Of a stretch of 39,915 bases of DNA, positions 23,817 through 31,348 are shown piece by piece. This stretch comes from an uncultured Eubacteriales bacterium (lineage in GTDB: Bacteria; Bacillota; Clostridia; Christensenellales; Aristaeellaceae). The notes under the pieces were generated by a model. It saw nothing but the letters and a program-made list of their open reading frames with translations. It searched no databases and was not told where the DNA came from. Location: NCBI GenBank assembly GCA_944349545.1, contig CALVNG010000015.1:1-39915 (forward strand), given 5' to 3'. Made by a program: the position numbers and the translations under genes. The first letter of the stretch is position 1, and each line of letters begins with the position of its first letter.

Positions 23817-24131
23817 GCCTCGCATAACGCCTCGTCAATAACCAATGTCAAGCGCAGGACAGTTTTTTGTTCGATGAATCAGGGAATCGAACCGCTGATA
23901 CATCGCATCCGGGTAAAAACGGAAGCCCCACAGACGTATGTTCCCGGTTGTATCGAACCGTCAACGGAGAATCATTGAAATGCTGGAAGCCATGGCAGAC
24001 AAAGAACTGCGATAATAACCCTCTCCATTTCCACATCCAGGAAAACAACAAGGATACAGATGTGCGAAAAAGGGCTAAAAATGTTTTCACTTCGTTTTTT
24101 TGTTGTTTCACGCTTGACGAAAAAAGACGTG
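23817..24131 (+). other. Unassigned stretch upstream of the dppD remnant
   Basis: About 315 bp with no recognised gene. An open frame runs through it into the dppD remnant, but its product (MFDESGNRTADTSHPGK...) resembles nothing I know and lacks a ribosome site. It probably marks foreign or rearranged DNA joined to dppD near 24132. No insertion-sequence ends or transposase fragments are visible. Confidence 0.4.
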
Positions 24132-24387
24132 TACGCAGGGATTGCTCAAAGCCATTCCCAACATACAGGAAACGGTTAAACGGCTGCACATCATCAAGGG
24201 TGCGGTGCTCAGTCCGAAGGAATTCGGAAAGGGATGCCGCTTCCGCATGCGCTGCGCCTATGCAACCGAGCGCTGCACGCAGGAGATGCCTCAGCTGTAT
24301 CCGGTGGGGGAAGGGCACAGCGTAAGATGCTTCCGCTATGAACCCGCGAACAAGCAGGGAGAAGGGGTGAACCGTGATGAACCGTGA
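24132..24387 (+). pseudogene. dppD: C-terminal remnant of DppD/OppD peptide transporter ATPase
   Basis: From about 24132 the frame reads TQGLLKAIPNIQETVKRLHIIKG and then GKGCRFRMRCAYATERC to a stop at 24387. This is the standard oligopeptide-transporter ATPase C-terminal domain with its four cysteines. The preceding 240 or so residues, including Walker A, signature and Walker B, are absent, and sequence before 24132 is unrelated. The gene has therefore lost its 5' part, and no dpp permease or binding protein genes precede it. The end overlaps the start of dppF as in intact operons, so the 3' side is undisturbed. Confidence 0.85.
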
Positions 24388-25351
24388 GCCGCTTTTGCAG
24401 GTGGAGCACCTGAAGGTCTATTTCCCGGTACGCAAATCGAAGATTGGCGAAAAGCAGCGCTATGTCCATGCCTGCGACGACCTTTCCTTCACCGTCTACC
24501 GGGGCGAGGTCTTTGGCATCGTGGGGGAATCGGGATGTGGCAAGACCACGACGGGCAAGGCGCTGGTAAAAATCGTCAAGCCCACGTCCGGGGTCATACG
24601 CTACCGGGGCAAGGACATCTACCGCGACCTCACCCGCGAGGAAGCGTTCGCGTTCCGACGGAAAATGCAGATTATTTTTCAGGACCCCTATTCCTCGCTG
24701 GACCCGCGATTTACGGTGCGCCGCATCATTCAGGAGCCTTTGGACATTCATCGGGAGGGAACGCCGGAGGATCGCCGACAGCGCGTGGAGCAGCTGATGC
24801 GGGATGTGGAGATGCGCCCCGAACAGCTGACCAAATTCCCGCACGAGTTTTCCGGCGGGCAGCGACAGCGCATCGGCATCGCGCGGGCTCTGGCGCTCAA
24901 TCCTGAGGTGATCGTGTGCGATGAACCCGTTTCCGCGCTGGATGTGGCCATTCAGGCCCAGGTGCTCAACCTGATGTGCGATTTGCAGGACAAGTACAGC
25001 CTGACCTATATTTTTGTATCGCACAACCTGAGTGTGGTCAAGCATATCTGCAACCGCATTGCGGTGATGTATCTCGGACAGTTTGTGGAGCTGGCGGACA
25101 CGCAGACGCTGCTTCGCCATCCCATGCATCCTTATACCGTGGGCCTTCTGGAAGCGATTCCCGTTCCGGACCCTCGCGTTCCCTCGCTGTTGGCCGGATT
25201 GGACGGCGATGTTCCAACGCCCATTGATCCGCCGCCCGGATGCCGCTTCTGCTCCCGCTGTCCGCACGCTACAGAGGAATGTCGCCGTCAGACTCCGCAG
25301 ATGCAGGAATTGGAGCCGGGGCATTTTGTGGCCTGCTATCATCCCAGATAA
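24377..25351 (+). CDS. dppF: DppF/OppF dipeptide or oligopeptide ABC transporter ATPase
   Basis: A 324-residue ATPase starting at ATG 24377 (a GTG just before it is possible), with GGAGAAGGGG upstream. Walker A GESGCGKTT is at 50-57, the signature is FSGGQRQRIGIARAL, Walker B is VIVCDEPVSALD, and the H-loop is FVSHNLSVV. The C-terminal oligopeptide domain has four cysteines (CRFCSRCPHATEEC and CYHPR). It energises peptide uptake only together with DppD, two permeases and a binding protein, none of which is intact here. It overlaps the dppD stub by 11 bp. It may be orphaned or serve a transporter encoded elsewhere. The amidohydrolase gene follows after 20 bp. Confidence 0.9.
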   Translation: MNREPLLQVEHLKVYFPVRKSKIGEKQRYVHACDDLSFTVYRGEVFGIVGESGCGKTTTGKALVKIVKPTSGVIRYRGKDIYRDLTREEAFAFRRKMQIIFQDPYSSLDPRFTVRRIIQEPLDIHREGTPEDRRQRVEQLMRDVEMRPEQLTKFPHEFSGGQRQRIGIARALALNPEVIVCDEPVSALDVAIQAQVLNLMCDLQDKYSLTYIFVSHNLSVVKHICNRIAVMYLGQFVELADTQTLLRHPMHPYTVGLLEAIPVPDPRVPSLLAGLDGDVPTPIDPPPGCRFCSRCPHATEECRRQTPQMQELEPGHFVACYHPR

Positions 25352-25371
25352 TCCGAAAGGAAGAGAATCCC

Positions 25372-26514
25372 GTGATTATTACCAACGCTAAGGTCTATAC
25401 CATGGAGGACGACCGGGTATGGGACCGGGGCTATGTCCGGTTTGAAAACGGAAAAATCGTCTCCGTGGGTCCGATGGACGAGGCGCCCTGTGCAGAAGGC
25501 GAAGAAACGCTTGACGCAATGGGCGGATGCGTGATGCCCGGCATGATCGATGCGCATACGCATATCGGCATTTGCGCCGAATCCATCAATGTGGCCGCTG
25601 AATTTGTCAACGAGATGACGGACCCGGACACCGCACAGCTGCGCGCCATCGACGGCTTTTTCCCGTTCGACACGGCCATTCCCAAGGCGCGCGCAGCCGG
25701 CGTTACAACCGCACTCATCAGTCCCGGCAGCGCCAATGCCTTTGGCGGGCAGATCGCGGCGGTCAAGCTGGACGGGACGCGCGTGGAGGATATGATCCTC
25801 AAGGCACCGGTGGCGATGAAGATGGCGACCGGCGATAACGTCCGCACCACCTACTGCCCGCAAAACAAGCTGCCCATGACGCGGATGGGTATTGCGGCCG
25901 TGATGCGCGAAGCCTTCATGCAGACGCTGGACTACCTGGAGCGCAAGGAACGCGGCGAGCATCCCGCGCTGAACGTACGCTGGGAGGCGCTGGCTCCCGT
26001 GGTGCGGCACGAGCTGCCCATCCACATCCATGCGCATCGCAGCGACGACATCTATACGGCGATGCGCGTGGCGCGGGAGTTCGGGTTGGAGCTGGTGATC
26101 GTGCATGCGACCGACGGCGCCGTGACCGCGCAGGATATGGCACGCGAGCATGTCCCGGCGATAGTGGGACCGTCGCTGTTTTCAAGCACCAAGCTGGAAA
26201 CCTTGAATCTCAGCTTCAAAACACCCAGTATCATGGCAAAAGCCGGGGTGAAGATTGCCCTGACGACCGATCATGATGTGGTGCCGCTGGAATACCTGCC
26301 GATCTGCGCCGCCGTCGCGGTGCGCGAGGGACTTGATCCGTATGAGGCGCTGAAAGCCATCACCATTCATCCCGCGCAAATCACGCACCTGGATGACCGG
26401 ATCGGCTCCCTGAAACCGGGCAAGGACGCGGACATCGCCGTGTTCAGCGGACACCCTCTTGACTGGATGAGCCGCCCGATGGCGGTGTTTGTGTCTGGCA
26501 ACCGCCGTGCCTAA
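25372..26514 (+). CDS. Amidohydrolase, imidazolonepropionase-like
   Basis: A 380-residue metal-dependent hydrolase starting at GTG 25372 (MIITNAKVYTMEDD), with AAAGGAAG nine bases upstream. The N-terminal composite strand and metal motif DAHTHIG (His62, His64) are present. Further motifs are IHIHAHRSDDI, VIVHATDGA, and the catalytic Asp in ALTTDHDVV. The C-terminal segment IGSLKPGKDADIAVFSGHPLD is typical of the COG1228 group. Members cut cyclic amides or dipeptides. The peptide-transporter neighbour suggests a peptide or amino-acid derivative as substrate, which is inference. It lies 20 bp after dppF and about 50 bp before the TPR-like gene. Confidence 0.82.
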   Translation: MIITNAKVYTMEDDRVWDRGYVRFENGKIVSVGPMDEAPCAEGEETLDAMGGCVMPGMIDAHTHIGICAESINVAAEFVNEMTDPDTAQLRAIDGFFPFDTAIPKARAAGVTTALISPGSANAFGGQIAAVKLDGTRVEDMILKAPVAMKMATGDNVRTTYCPQNKLPMTRMGIAAVMREAFMQTLDYLERKERGEHPALNVRWEALAPVVRHELPIHIHAHRSDDIYTAMRVAREFGLELVIVHATDGAVTAQDMAREHVPAIVGPSLFSSTKLETLNLSFKTPSIMAKAGVKIALTTDHDVVPLEYLPICAAVAVREGLDPYEALKAITIHPAQITHLDDRIGSLKPGKDADIAVFSGHPLDWMSRPMAVFVSGNRRA

Positions 26515-26568
26515 AGACGGGTTTTGCACCTGTTTTCCGGATAATTCAAAGATGGAGGTTTGGATACC

Positions 26569-27372
26569 ATGAGCATGACAAAGGAAGAGTACATGCGGCA
26601 CATGCTACTGATGAGCCCCGATGTGGAAGAGGTTCGAGGCAAGCTGGAAAAATCGCCTGACGACCCTGAACTGTGGTATGAACTGGGCATGGGCCTCTCC
26701 GTTGCCGGGGATGAAAAGGGGTCCATCAATGCCTTTTCCCATGGGCTGATGTACGCTCCATTTGACGCGTTCCTGCATTTTGGCAGGGGCCGCAAGCTCA
26801 ATTCCGCAGGTTATTTCTGGCCGGCTATCGCGGAACTTACGCTGGCGCACCGACTGGATGCCACGGAATGGACGTTTCTGTACTATCGCGCTACGTCCTA
26901 TAACCTGCACGGCATGTACAAGGAATCCTGTGCGGATTTCAAAACCTGCATCACCATCGCCCAGCCTGGCGAGGGATGCGCGCTGGTTCACTAGCTGTTC
27001 ACCACGTATGTGCTGGAGCTCAAGGATAACGCGCGGGCGGCAGAATGCCTCAAGCTGATTCCGCCGGACGTTGTGCCGCCGCAGATGGACTACGGCTTTC
27101 ATCGGAACTTCCAGCTCTATACCGGTCAGATATCCCGCGAGAACTTCGTGGATATCCCCGATATGGAAAAGAAGGTGCTCAAGCGGCCCGGACGCGTGCA
27201 GCTGGAGCTGGTCACGATGTACTATGGCCTGTTTGCCTACTGCGTCTACCTGGGCGATGAAAAGGGAGCCGACGAAGCGCTGTTGGAGGCCCTGAAGCTG
27301 AATATCCCCAACGCATTTGGCTATATGAACGCCCGCAAATTCGCACTCAAGCGCGGCCTGATCAAGGAGTAA
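26569..27372 (+). pseudogene. TPR-like gene interrupted by an in-frame amber codon
   Basis: ATG 26569 (GGAGG ten bases upstream) opens a helical-repeat protein (SPDDPELWYELGMGLSVAGD, FGRGRKLNSAGYFWPAIAEL). At 26992-26994 a TAG interrupts ALVH-stop-LFTTYVLELKD, after which the same frame continues to 27372. In the adjacent paralogue the aligned stretch is MYDWIFSSYVEMGD, so the stop sits exactly at a conserved Trp (TGG to TAG). Without it the product would be 267 residues of TPR-like repeats. No other stop or shift is seen, so the lesion is young, or the codon is read through. Function unknown; it is linked to the peptide/amidohydrolase operon. Confidence 0.8.
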
Positions 27373-27387
27373 GGAGGTATCTGTACG

Positions 27388-27912
27388 ATGAATACGGTGG
27401 AAAAAAACCTGATGATGCGTGACCGCCTGGTGAACGCGCCTGCGCTGGAGGACGCCAAAGCCAGCCTTGAGAAGGAACACACCGCCAGCAACTGGTATGA
27501 CTACGGCATGGCGCTCAGCAAGGCTAAGCGCAGCGACGACGCCATTGATGCATATTCGCAGGGCCTGGTGGAATTTCCCTTCAGCGCGCTGCTCTATTTC
27601 GGCCGTGGCCGCCGGTATATGGGGACCAGCTACGAGCAGGCCATTGCTGATTTTACAATGGCCATCCAGCTGGAGGGCGATGTGAATCTCTACTGGTACT
27701 ATCGTGCGGTATGCCATAATATGTGTGGCAACTTTGAGCAGGCGATCTATGATTTCCGTCAGGCCTTGCGCTACGCGCAACCCGAGGACTGCTACAGCAT
27801 GTACGACTGGATTTTTTCCAGCTACGTGGAAATGGGGGACATGGAGAGCGCGCGCAAGCTGCTGCAAGACGCTCCGGACGATCAGGACGTGCCCGACATG
27901 GACTGGGATTAA
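27388..27912 (+). pseudogene. 5' part of a second TPR-like gene, split by an insert
   Basis: Starts at ATG 27388 (AAGGAGG ten bases upstream), 15 bp after the previous gene. It encodes the N-terminal 174 residues of a TPR-like protein (NWYDYGMALSKAKRSDDAIDAYSQGL, YWYYRAVCHNMCGNFEQAIYDFRQAL) paralogous to its neighbour. The frame stops at TAA 27910-27912, where homology to the paralogue is cut in mid-protein (PDMDWD). The missing C-terminus is found at 30514-30782. Joining base 27910 to 30514 gives MDWDYKCRVRLYKG. This aligns without gaps to MDYGFHRNFQLYTG of the paralogue. Confidence 0.82.
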
Positions 27913-28019
27913 AATAAGGCTGGGCAAGCCTTTCGCTCGTTTGTTCGTTTTGGATTTTTGGGCGAGGTGAAGATTCGACGAAGAATCCCGGAAGAATCCT
28001 AGAAAAATTTTTGGGAGCA

Positions 28020-28049
28020 TTGAAAAAACAGCATGAAATGTGTGTCTAA
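28020..28049 (+). promoter_or_regulatory. Possible ECF-type autoregulated promoter
   Basis: TTGAAAAAACA (from 28020) and GTCTAA (28044-28049) resemble ECF -35 (TGAAAC-like) and -10 (CGTCTA-like) elements 18 bp apart, just upstream of the sigma gene. AAGGAGGTGA follows at 28057-28066. Confidence 0.35.
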
Positions 28050-28073
28050 TTGGGTGAAGGAGGTGAACGGTTG

Positions 28074-28586
28074 ATGGAGGTTGTTATGGGCCCTGACAAC
28101 ATCCGTGAGGAAGAACTGCGCCGACTGATGAACCAGCATAAGAACGACCTTATGCGAATGTGCTGCGTGTTTTTGAAGGATCAGGCATTGGCCGAGGATG
28201 CCGTTCAGGAAACGTTCGTCAAAGCCTACAAGGCCATGGACACGTTTCGGGGCGACAGCAGCGAAAAAACGTGGCTGACGCGCATTGCCATCAACACATG
28301 CAGAACCATGCGCCGGGATCGTTGGTTCCGCCTTGTGGATCGCAGCGTGGCGCTGGATACCCTTCCCCTGAGCACGGCGGGCGGCGAGGATCGCGCCCTG
28401 ATGGACGCGATCATGAGCCTTCCCTACAAATACAGGGAGGCTGTGCTGCTCTATTACTATCAAGGACTGACCGTTCGGGAAATGTCGGAAGCCTTGGGTG
28501 TTGCCGCTTCAACAATATCCACGAGGCTGAAAAAATCGCGCGAAAGGCTTCGCTATGATTTGGAAGGAGGGCATGAGCATGTGTGA
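28074..28586 (+). CDS. ECF RNA polymerase sigma factor
   Basis: A 170-residue sigma-70 family protein of the ECF class. ATG 28074 is chosen; AAGGAGGTGA lies 28057-28066, and TTG 28071 or ATG 28086 are alternatives. Region 2 spans about residues 14-85 (LMRMCCVFLKDQALAEDAVQETFVKAYKAMDTFRG, TWLTRIAINTCRTMRRDRW). Region 4 spans about 108-160 (LMDAIMSLPYKYREAVLLYYYQGLTVREMSEALGV with helix ASTISTRLKKSRERL). There is no sigma region 3. It overlaps the anti-sigma gene by eight bases, the standard arrangement. It lies inside the insert that splits the TPR-like gene. Confidence 0.9.
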   Translation: MEVVMGPDNIREEELRRLMNQHKNDLMRMCCVFLKDQALAEDAVQETFVKAYKAMDTFRGDSSEKTWLTRIAINTCRTMRRDRWFRLVDRSVALDTLPLSTAGGEDRALMDAIMSLPYKYREAVLLYYYQGLTVREMSEALGVAASTISTRLKKSRERLRYDLEGGHEHV

Positions 28587-30009
28587 CCGCGCGCCTGAGA
28601 ACAACGCCATCCGCCGGGCGATGGATGCCTGCCTTCCGAGGCTGGAAAATGAGGCTGATTTTGAGCGGATGGTACTCAAACAGGTGAGAGGAGAGATTCA
28701 GGTGAAAAAAAAGTTATCTGTTGGTTTTGTTTTGGTGATTGTGCTGGTGCTTGCAACGGTGACGGCGCTGGCGGCAGCATTGCTGTGGGAACAGCAAGTG
28801 ATTCCGATGAAGGAAATCGAACAGATTGAGGGTGACTATATGGACTGGCCTATTGGCCGGAAAGAGGTATTGATTCAGGCTCTAATCGATTCGGACAACA
28901 TTGCTGAGAACAGCGATACGGCACGGCTGTTTGACGACGCCACAGCCGAGGAAGAAAAACATACCATTGCTGATCAACTCGTGCTGACGTTGACGGGGCA
29001 AACGGACACAAAAGAAATCACCGTGGACATCATTACCTATGCGATCATGGGGTCTGAGGACACCTGGACGCCAGAGCAACGCGTTTGGTGGCAGGAGGTC
29101 ACTCGTCAGTTCTACGGAACTCAGGGTTCGTCGGACACGTTCGTAACGCCAAACGGCACGGAGCCCACCGAGGCAGAGGCCATAGCGATCGCGAAGGAGG
29201 CGATCCTCTCGGCGTATGAACTACCGCCGGACGCGCTTGATGAGATAATGCCTGTTGCAGATCTGTACGTGACGGAACAGCGCCCCGAGTATCGTAGGTG
29301 GAATGTTCAGTTCAAAATATTCAGAGAAGGCAGTGATAACTACCTTGAGCAAGTATATACTGCTATAGTAGACGAAAATGGAGAGGTGATCGCCGATCCC
29401 GATATCAGCATGCCATCTGTAGCTGAAATGGCAGCAAATCGCAAGGCTTTACAAGGCACGGCGGGTTCTTCTGTCATTGATACATATATGCAGTATGTCA
29501 AACAAGCGGGAAATGTAAGTTTTCAATTTTGGCCGCTAGAGTTAAAAGCAGAATACTCCCAAGATGTTGCTCCTCAGGTGCGCGCTATCGTCCAGAGTGG
29601 TGACTTGTCTTCGCTCAACAATGGCGGTGTGACGGATCTTGATGTGATTGCTTTCTCGTCTTATACGTATGGCATTCCTCAAGCGAACGACATAACACTC
29701 GACGACGCATTCGACATTGCACAGCAAACTGTTATGGAAAACTATCAAATTGATAGTGAAACAGTTGCACTATATGATTCGTGTTACGTCTACTTTGACA
29801 TTACTAACTCAAACGCCCCCTTATGGAAAATCGTATTTTGGCCAAGTTATACTTCCGCAGAAAAATTCCCAGATGGGTTCGCCAGTGGTCAAGGGAATCT
29901 TCGGTATAAAATCGAGATCAACTCGCGAACTGGAGAGGTGACGAAAGCAGAAGCGTTTGCATTTCAGGCTTTGGGTGGCGACTTGGAATATAAGTTAAAA
30001 CTATACTAA
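28579..30009 (+). CDS. Putative membrane anti-sigma factor with extracellular PepSY-like repeats
   Basis: A 476-residue single-pass membrane protein. Start ATG 28579 is chosen because AAGGAGG lies eight bases upstream (28564-28570). Residues 1-45 are a short cytoplasmic part with many charged helices, suited to bind the sigma factor. KKK then precedes a transmembrane helix at about 46-69. The remaining 400 residues are extracellular, with at least two copies of a PepSY-like helix-strand unit (TEAEAIAIAKEAILSAYELP, and LDDAFDIAQQTVMENYQI). No zinc HxxxCxxC anti-sigma motif is seen. The last 300 residues are coded by AT-richer DNA. Its outer part resembles the secreted protein at 16724-17632. 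Confidence 0.78.
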   Translation: MCDRAPENNAIRRAMDACLPRLENEADFERMVLKQVRGEIQVKKKLSVGFVLVIVLVLATVTALAAALLWEQQVIPMKEIEQIEGDYMDWPIGRKEVLIQALIDSDNIAENSDTARLFDDATAEEEKHTIADQLVLTLTGQTDTKEITVDIITYAIMGSEDTWTPEQRVWWQEVTRQFYGTQGSSDTFVTPNGTEPTEAEAIAIAKEAILSAYELPPDALDEIMPVADLYVTEQRPEYRRWNVQFKIFREGSDNYLEQVYTAIVDENGEVIADPDISMPSVAEMAANRKALQGTAGSSVIDTYMQYVKQAGNVSFQFWPLELKAEYSQDVAPQVRAIVQSGDLSSLNNGGVTDLDVIAFSSYTYGIPQANDITLDDAFDIAQQTVMENYQIDSETVALYDSCYVYFDITNSNAPLWKIVFWPSYTSAEKFPDGFASGQGNLRYKIEINSRTGEVTKAEAFAFQALGGDLEYKLKLY

Positions 30010-30063
30010 ATTAAGTGAATAGTAGCTTATATTTACCAATTTGAATCCAACGATACAAAAGAA

Positions 30064-30100
30064 GAGGGAAGGGCTATTGAGCAACCCTTCCCTCCCATTT
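30064..30100. terminator. Bidirectional terminator between anti-sigma and peptidoglycan-binding genes
   Basis: A perfect 10-bp stem GAGGGAAGGG/CCCTTCCCTC (30064-30073, 30085-30094) is followed by CCATTTT on the plus strand and TTCTTTT on the minus strand. Confidence 0.85.
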
Positions 30101-30115
30101 TGGTTTACATTTGTT

Positions 30116-30481
30116 TTAGTAAACAACAATCAGATTGGGCCAGACAGAGCAGGCATTCCAAAGCGCTTGTTTTGTATTCGCACCCACGATGCCGTCAACC
30201 GCAGAAGAACCCATGTAGTTTCTCTGGAACCTTTCCACTGCGTCCTCAGTGGCGGAACCAAAGATACCGTCAAGTGCCAGACTTGTATGAAGGGTGGCGT
30301 TTAGGAGCATTTGAAGGTTCTTGACTTGATCACCAGTATGGCCACGCCGGATGTTGTAACTGCTCCCCGGCCCTCCCAGGTAAGGGGTATAACTCCCTGT
30401 CAATGCAAGAGCAGGCGCAGCAACAGCCAAAAGGGTGACGATGACCAGAGCCAGACTTACGAATTTTTTCATGTTTTTCAT
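30116..30481 (-). CDS. Small secreted peptidoglycan-binding protein
   Basis: A 121-residue exported protein. Residues 1-26 are a signal peptide (MKNMKKFVSLALVIVTLLAVAAPALA). It continues with one PG_binding_1 domain: RRGHTGDQVKNLQMLLNATL, LDGIFGSATEDAVERFQRN, and VDGIVGANTKQALWNA. Such domains bind the cell wall; there is no catalytic domain, so it may be a wall-binding effector or target of the neighbouring sigma system. AAAGGAG lies nine bases upstream. The gene is convergent with the anti-sigma gene. Its ribosome site is only about 15 bp from the right edge of the insert, leaving almost no room for its own promoter inside the insert. Confidence 0.82.
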   Translation of the reverse strand: MKNMKKFVSLALVIVTLLAVAAPALALTGSYTPYLGGPGSSYNIRRGHTGDQVKNLQMLLNATLHTSLALDGIFGSATEDAVERFQRNYMGSSAVDGIVGANTKQALWNACSVWPNLIVVY

Positions 30482-30513
30482 TTTGAAATTCTCCTTTCAA
30501 TTTAGGCGCACTT

Positions 30514-30782
30514 ACAAGTGCCGCGTGCGCCTTTACAAGGGCCTGCGCAAGCCGGAGGAGATGCTGAACCTGGAGGAGATCCGGCAGCATGTATCGGATT
30601 CCGACGATGATTTGAAGCTGGACGTCGTCACACTGCGCTATGGCATGTTCATCTATTATACCTATATCGGTGACCTGGAGAAAGGGAACGAGCAGCTTCT
30701 GGCCATCGTGAAAGACCCGTTTGAGGGCGCCTTTGCCACCACGAAGGCCCGGCAGTATGCCAAGGCCCGCGGTTTGATTTGA
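30514..30782 (+). pseudogene. 3' part of the split TPR-like gene
   Basis: The frame reads YKCRVRLYKGLRKPEEMLNLEEI then LDVVTLRYGMFIYYTYIGDLEKGNEQLL and ends KARQYAKARGLI. It matches the C-terminal part of the upstream paralogue (QLYTGQISRENFVDIPDMEK, LVTMYYGLFAYCVYLGDEKGADEALL, NARKFALKRGLIKE). It has no start codon or ribosome site of its own and is continuous with 27388-27910 once the insert is removed. The RidA gene follows 23 bp later. Confidence 0.82.
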
Positions 30783-30805
30783 AGCGGGCAGGAAAGGAGC
30801 GAATC

Positions 30806-31159
30806 GTGCCCATGATCCGAAGAATTGACCCGGATACCACCATGTCCCGCGCTACGGTGCACAACGGCGTTATCTACTTTTGCGGCCATGTGGCGCCTGG
30901 CGCAGATATGACCGAGCAGGCGACAAAGTTGCTGACCCGTTATGAAGAACTGCTCCTGGAAAACGGAAGCGACAAGGACCACATCCTGTTTGCCACGATT
31001 TATGTGACGGACATGGCGCTCAAAGGCGAATTCAACGCCGTGTGGGATAAGTGGCTTCACCCCGGCTGCGCTCCTGCGCGCGTGTGCGTGGAGGCGGGGC
31101 TGGGCGGAGGCGGCTTTCTGGTGGAGGTCGCCATAACAGCCGCCCTTTTGGAGGCATGA
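30806..31159 (+). CDS. RidA family (YjgF/UK114) reactive-imine deaminase-like protein
   Basis: A 117-residue protein. GTG 30806 is chosen because AAAGGAG ends seven bases upstream; ATG 30812 (MIRRIDPDTTMSRATVHNGVIYF) is the alternative and fits family starts. The RidA fold is clear: VIYFCGHVAPGADMTEQ, LLTRYEELLLENGSDKDHIL and VTDMALKGEFNAVWDKW. PARVCVEAGL supplies the conserved Arg, and an LVEVAITAALLEA end carries a Glu at the usual place. RidA proteins hydrolyse enamine/imine intermediates from amino-acid metabolism. As last gene of the decayed peptide/amidohydrolase operon it is the only downstream gene that is intact. Confidence 0.88.
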   Translation: MPMIRRIDPDTTMSRATVHNGVIYFCGHVAPGADMTEQATKLLTRYEELLLENGSDKDHILFATIYVTDMALKGEFNAVWDKWLHPGCAPARVCVEAGLGGGGFLVEVAITAALLEA

Positions 31160-31234
31160 TGCAACAACCGCAACGCGCGGCACAGGCGAGCCGAATCCCG
31201 GACTGCCGATAGGAGAAAGGCTTGCAGGAAAAAT

Positions 31235-31278
31235 GGGCTGTGAACCAGAGAAAGAGGTATCCTGGTTCACAGCCCTTT
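31235..31278. terminator. Bidirectional terminator between ridA and the sugar operon
   Basis: A perfect 14-bp stem GGGCTGTGAACCAG/CTGGTTCACAGCCC (31235-31248, 31262-31275). TTT follows on the plus strand and ATTTTT on the minus strand. It separates two convergent operons. Confidence 0.92.
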
Positions 31279-31348
31279 GCGTTCTTCGCGGAAAAAACGC
31301 CAGGCCTCCAGGTGCGGAAGGTCTGGCGCAAGCTGTCTTTGGGAACGG

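Larger units (their letters stand above)
27912..30514 (+). mobile_element. 2.6-kb insert splitting the second TPR-like gene
   Basis: Removing 2603 bp restores a gapless TPR-like reading frame. TTA occurs at both edges (27909-27911 and 30512-30514), like a 3-bp target duplication. The cargo is an ECF sigma gene, its anti-sigma gene and a convergent secreted peptidoglycan-binding gene. No transposase or recombinase is encoded. A small hairpin AAGGCT/AGCCTT (27916-27932) lies near the left edge, and AGGCGCAC/GTGCGCCT (30504-30511, 30525-30532) straddles the right edge. There are no terminal inverted repeats. The right half is visibly richer in A and T than the flanks. Mechanism unknown. Confidence 0.6.

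Noticed and set aside
23879-23905. GGTTCGATTCCC on the minus strand, like a tRNA T-loop and a possible attachment site
   Set aside because: The flanks do not form a T-stem or acceptor stem, no D or anticodon arm is present, and no matching repeat exists elsewhere in the window.
26992-26994. TAG as a pyrrolysine codon
   Set aside because: The paralogue has Trp at this position and the gene is not a methylamine methyltransferase, so a TGG to TAG mutation is simpler.
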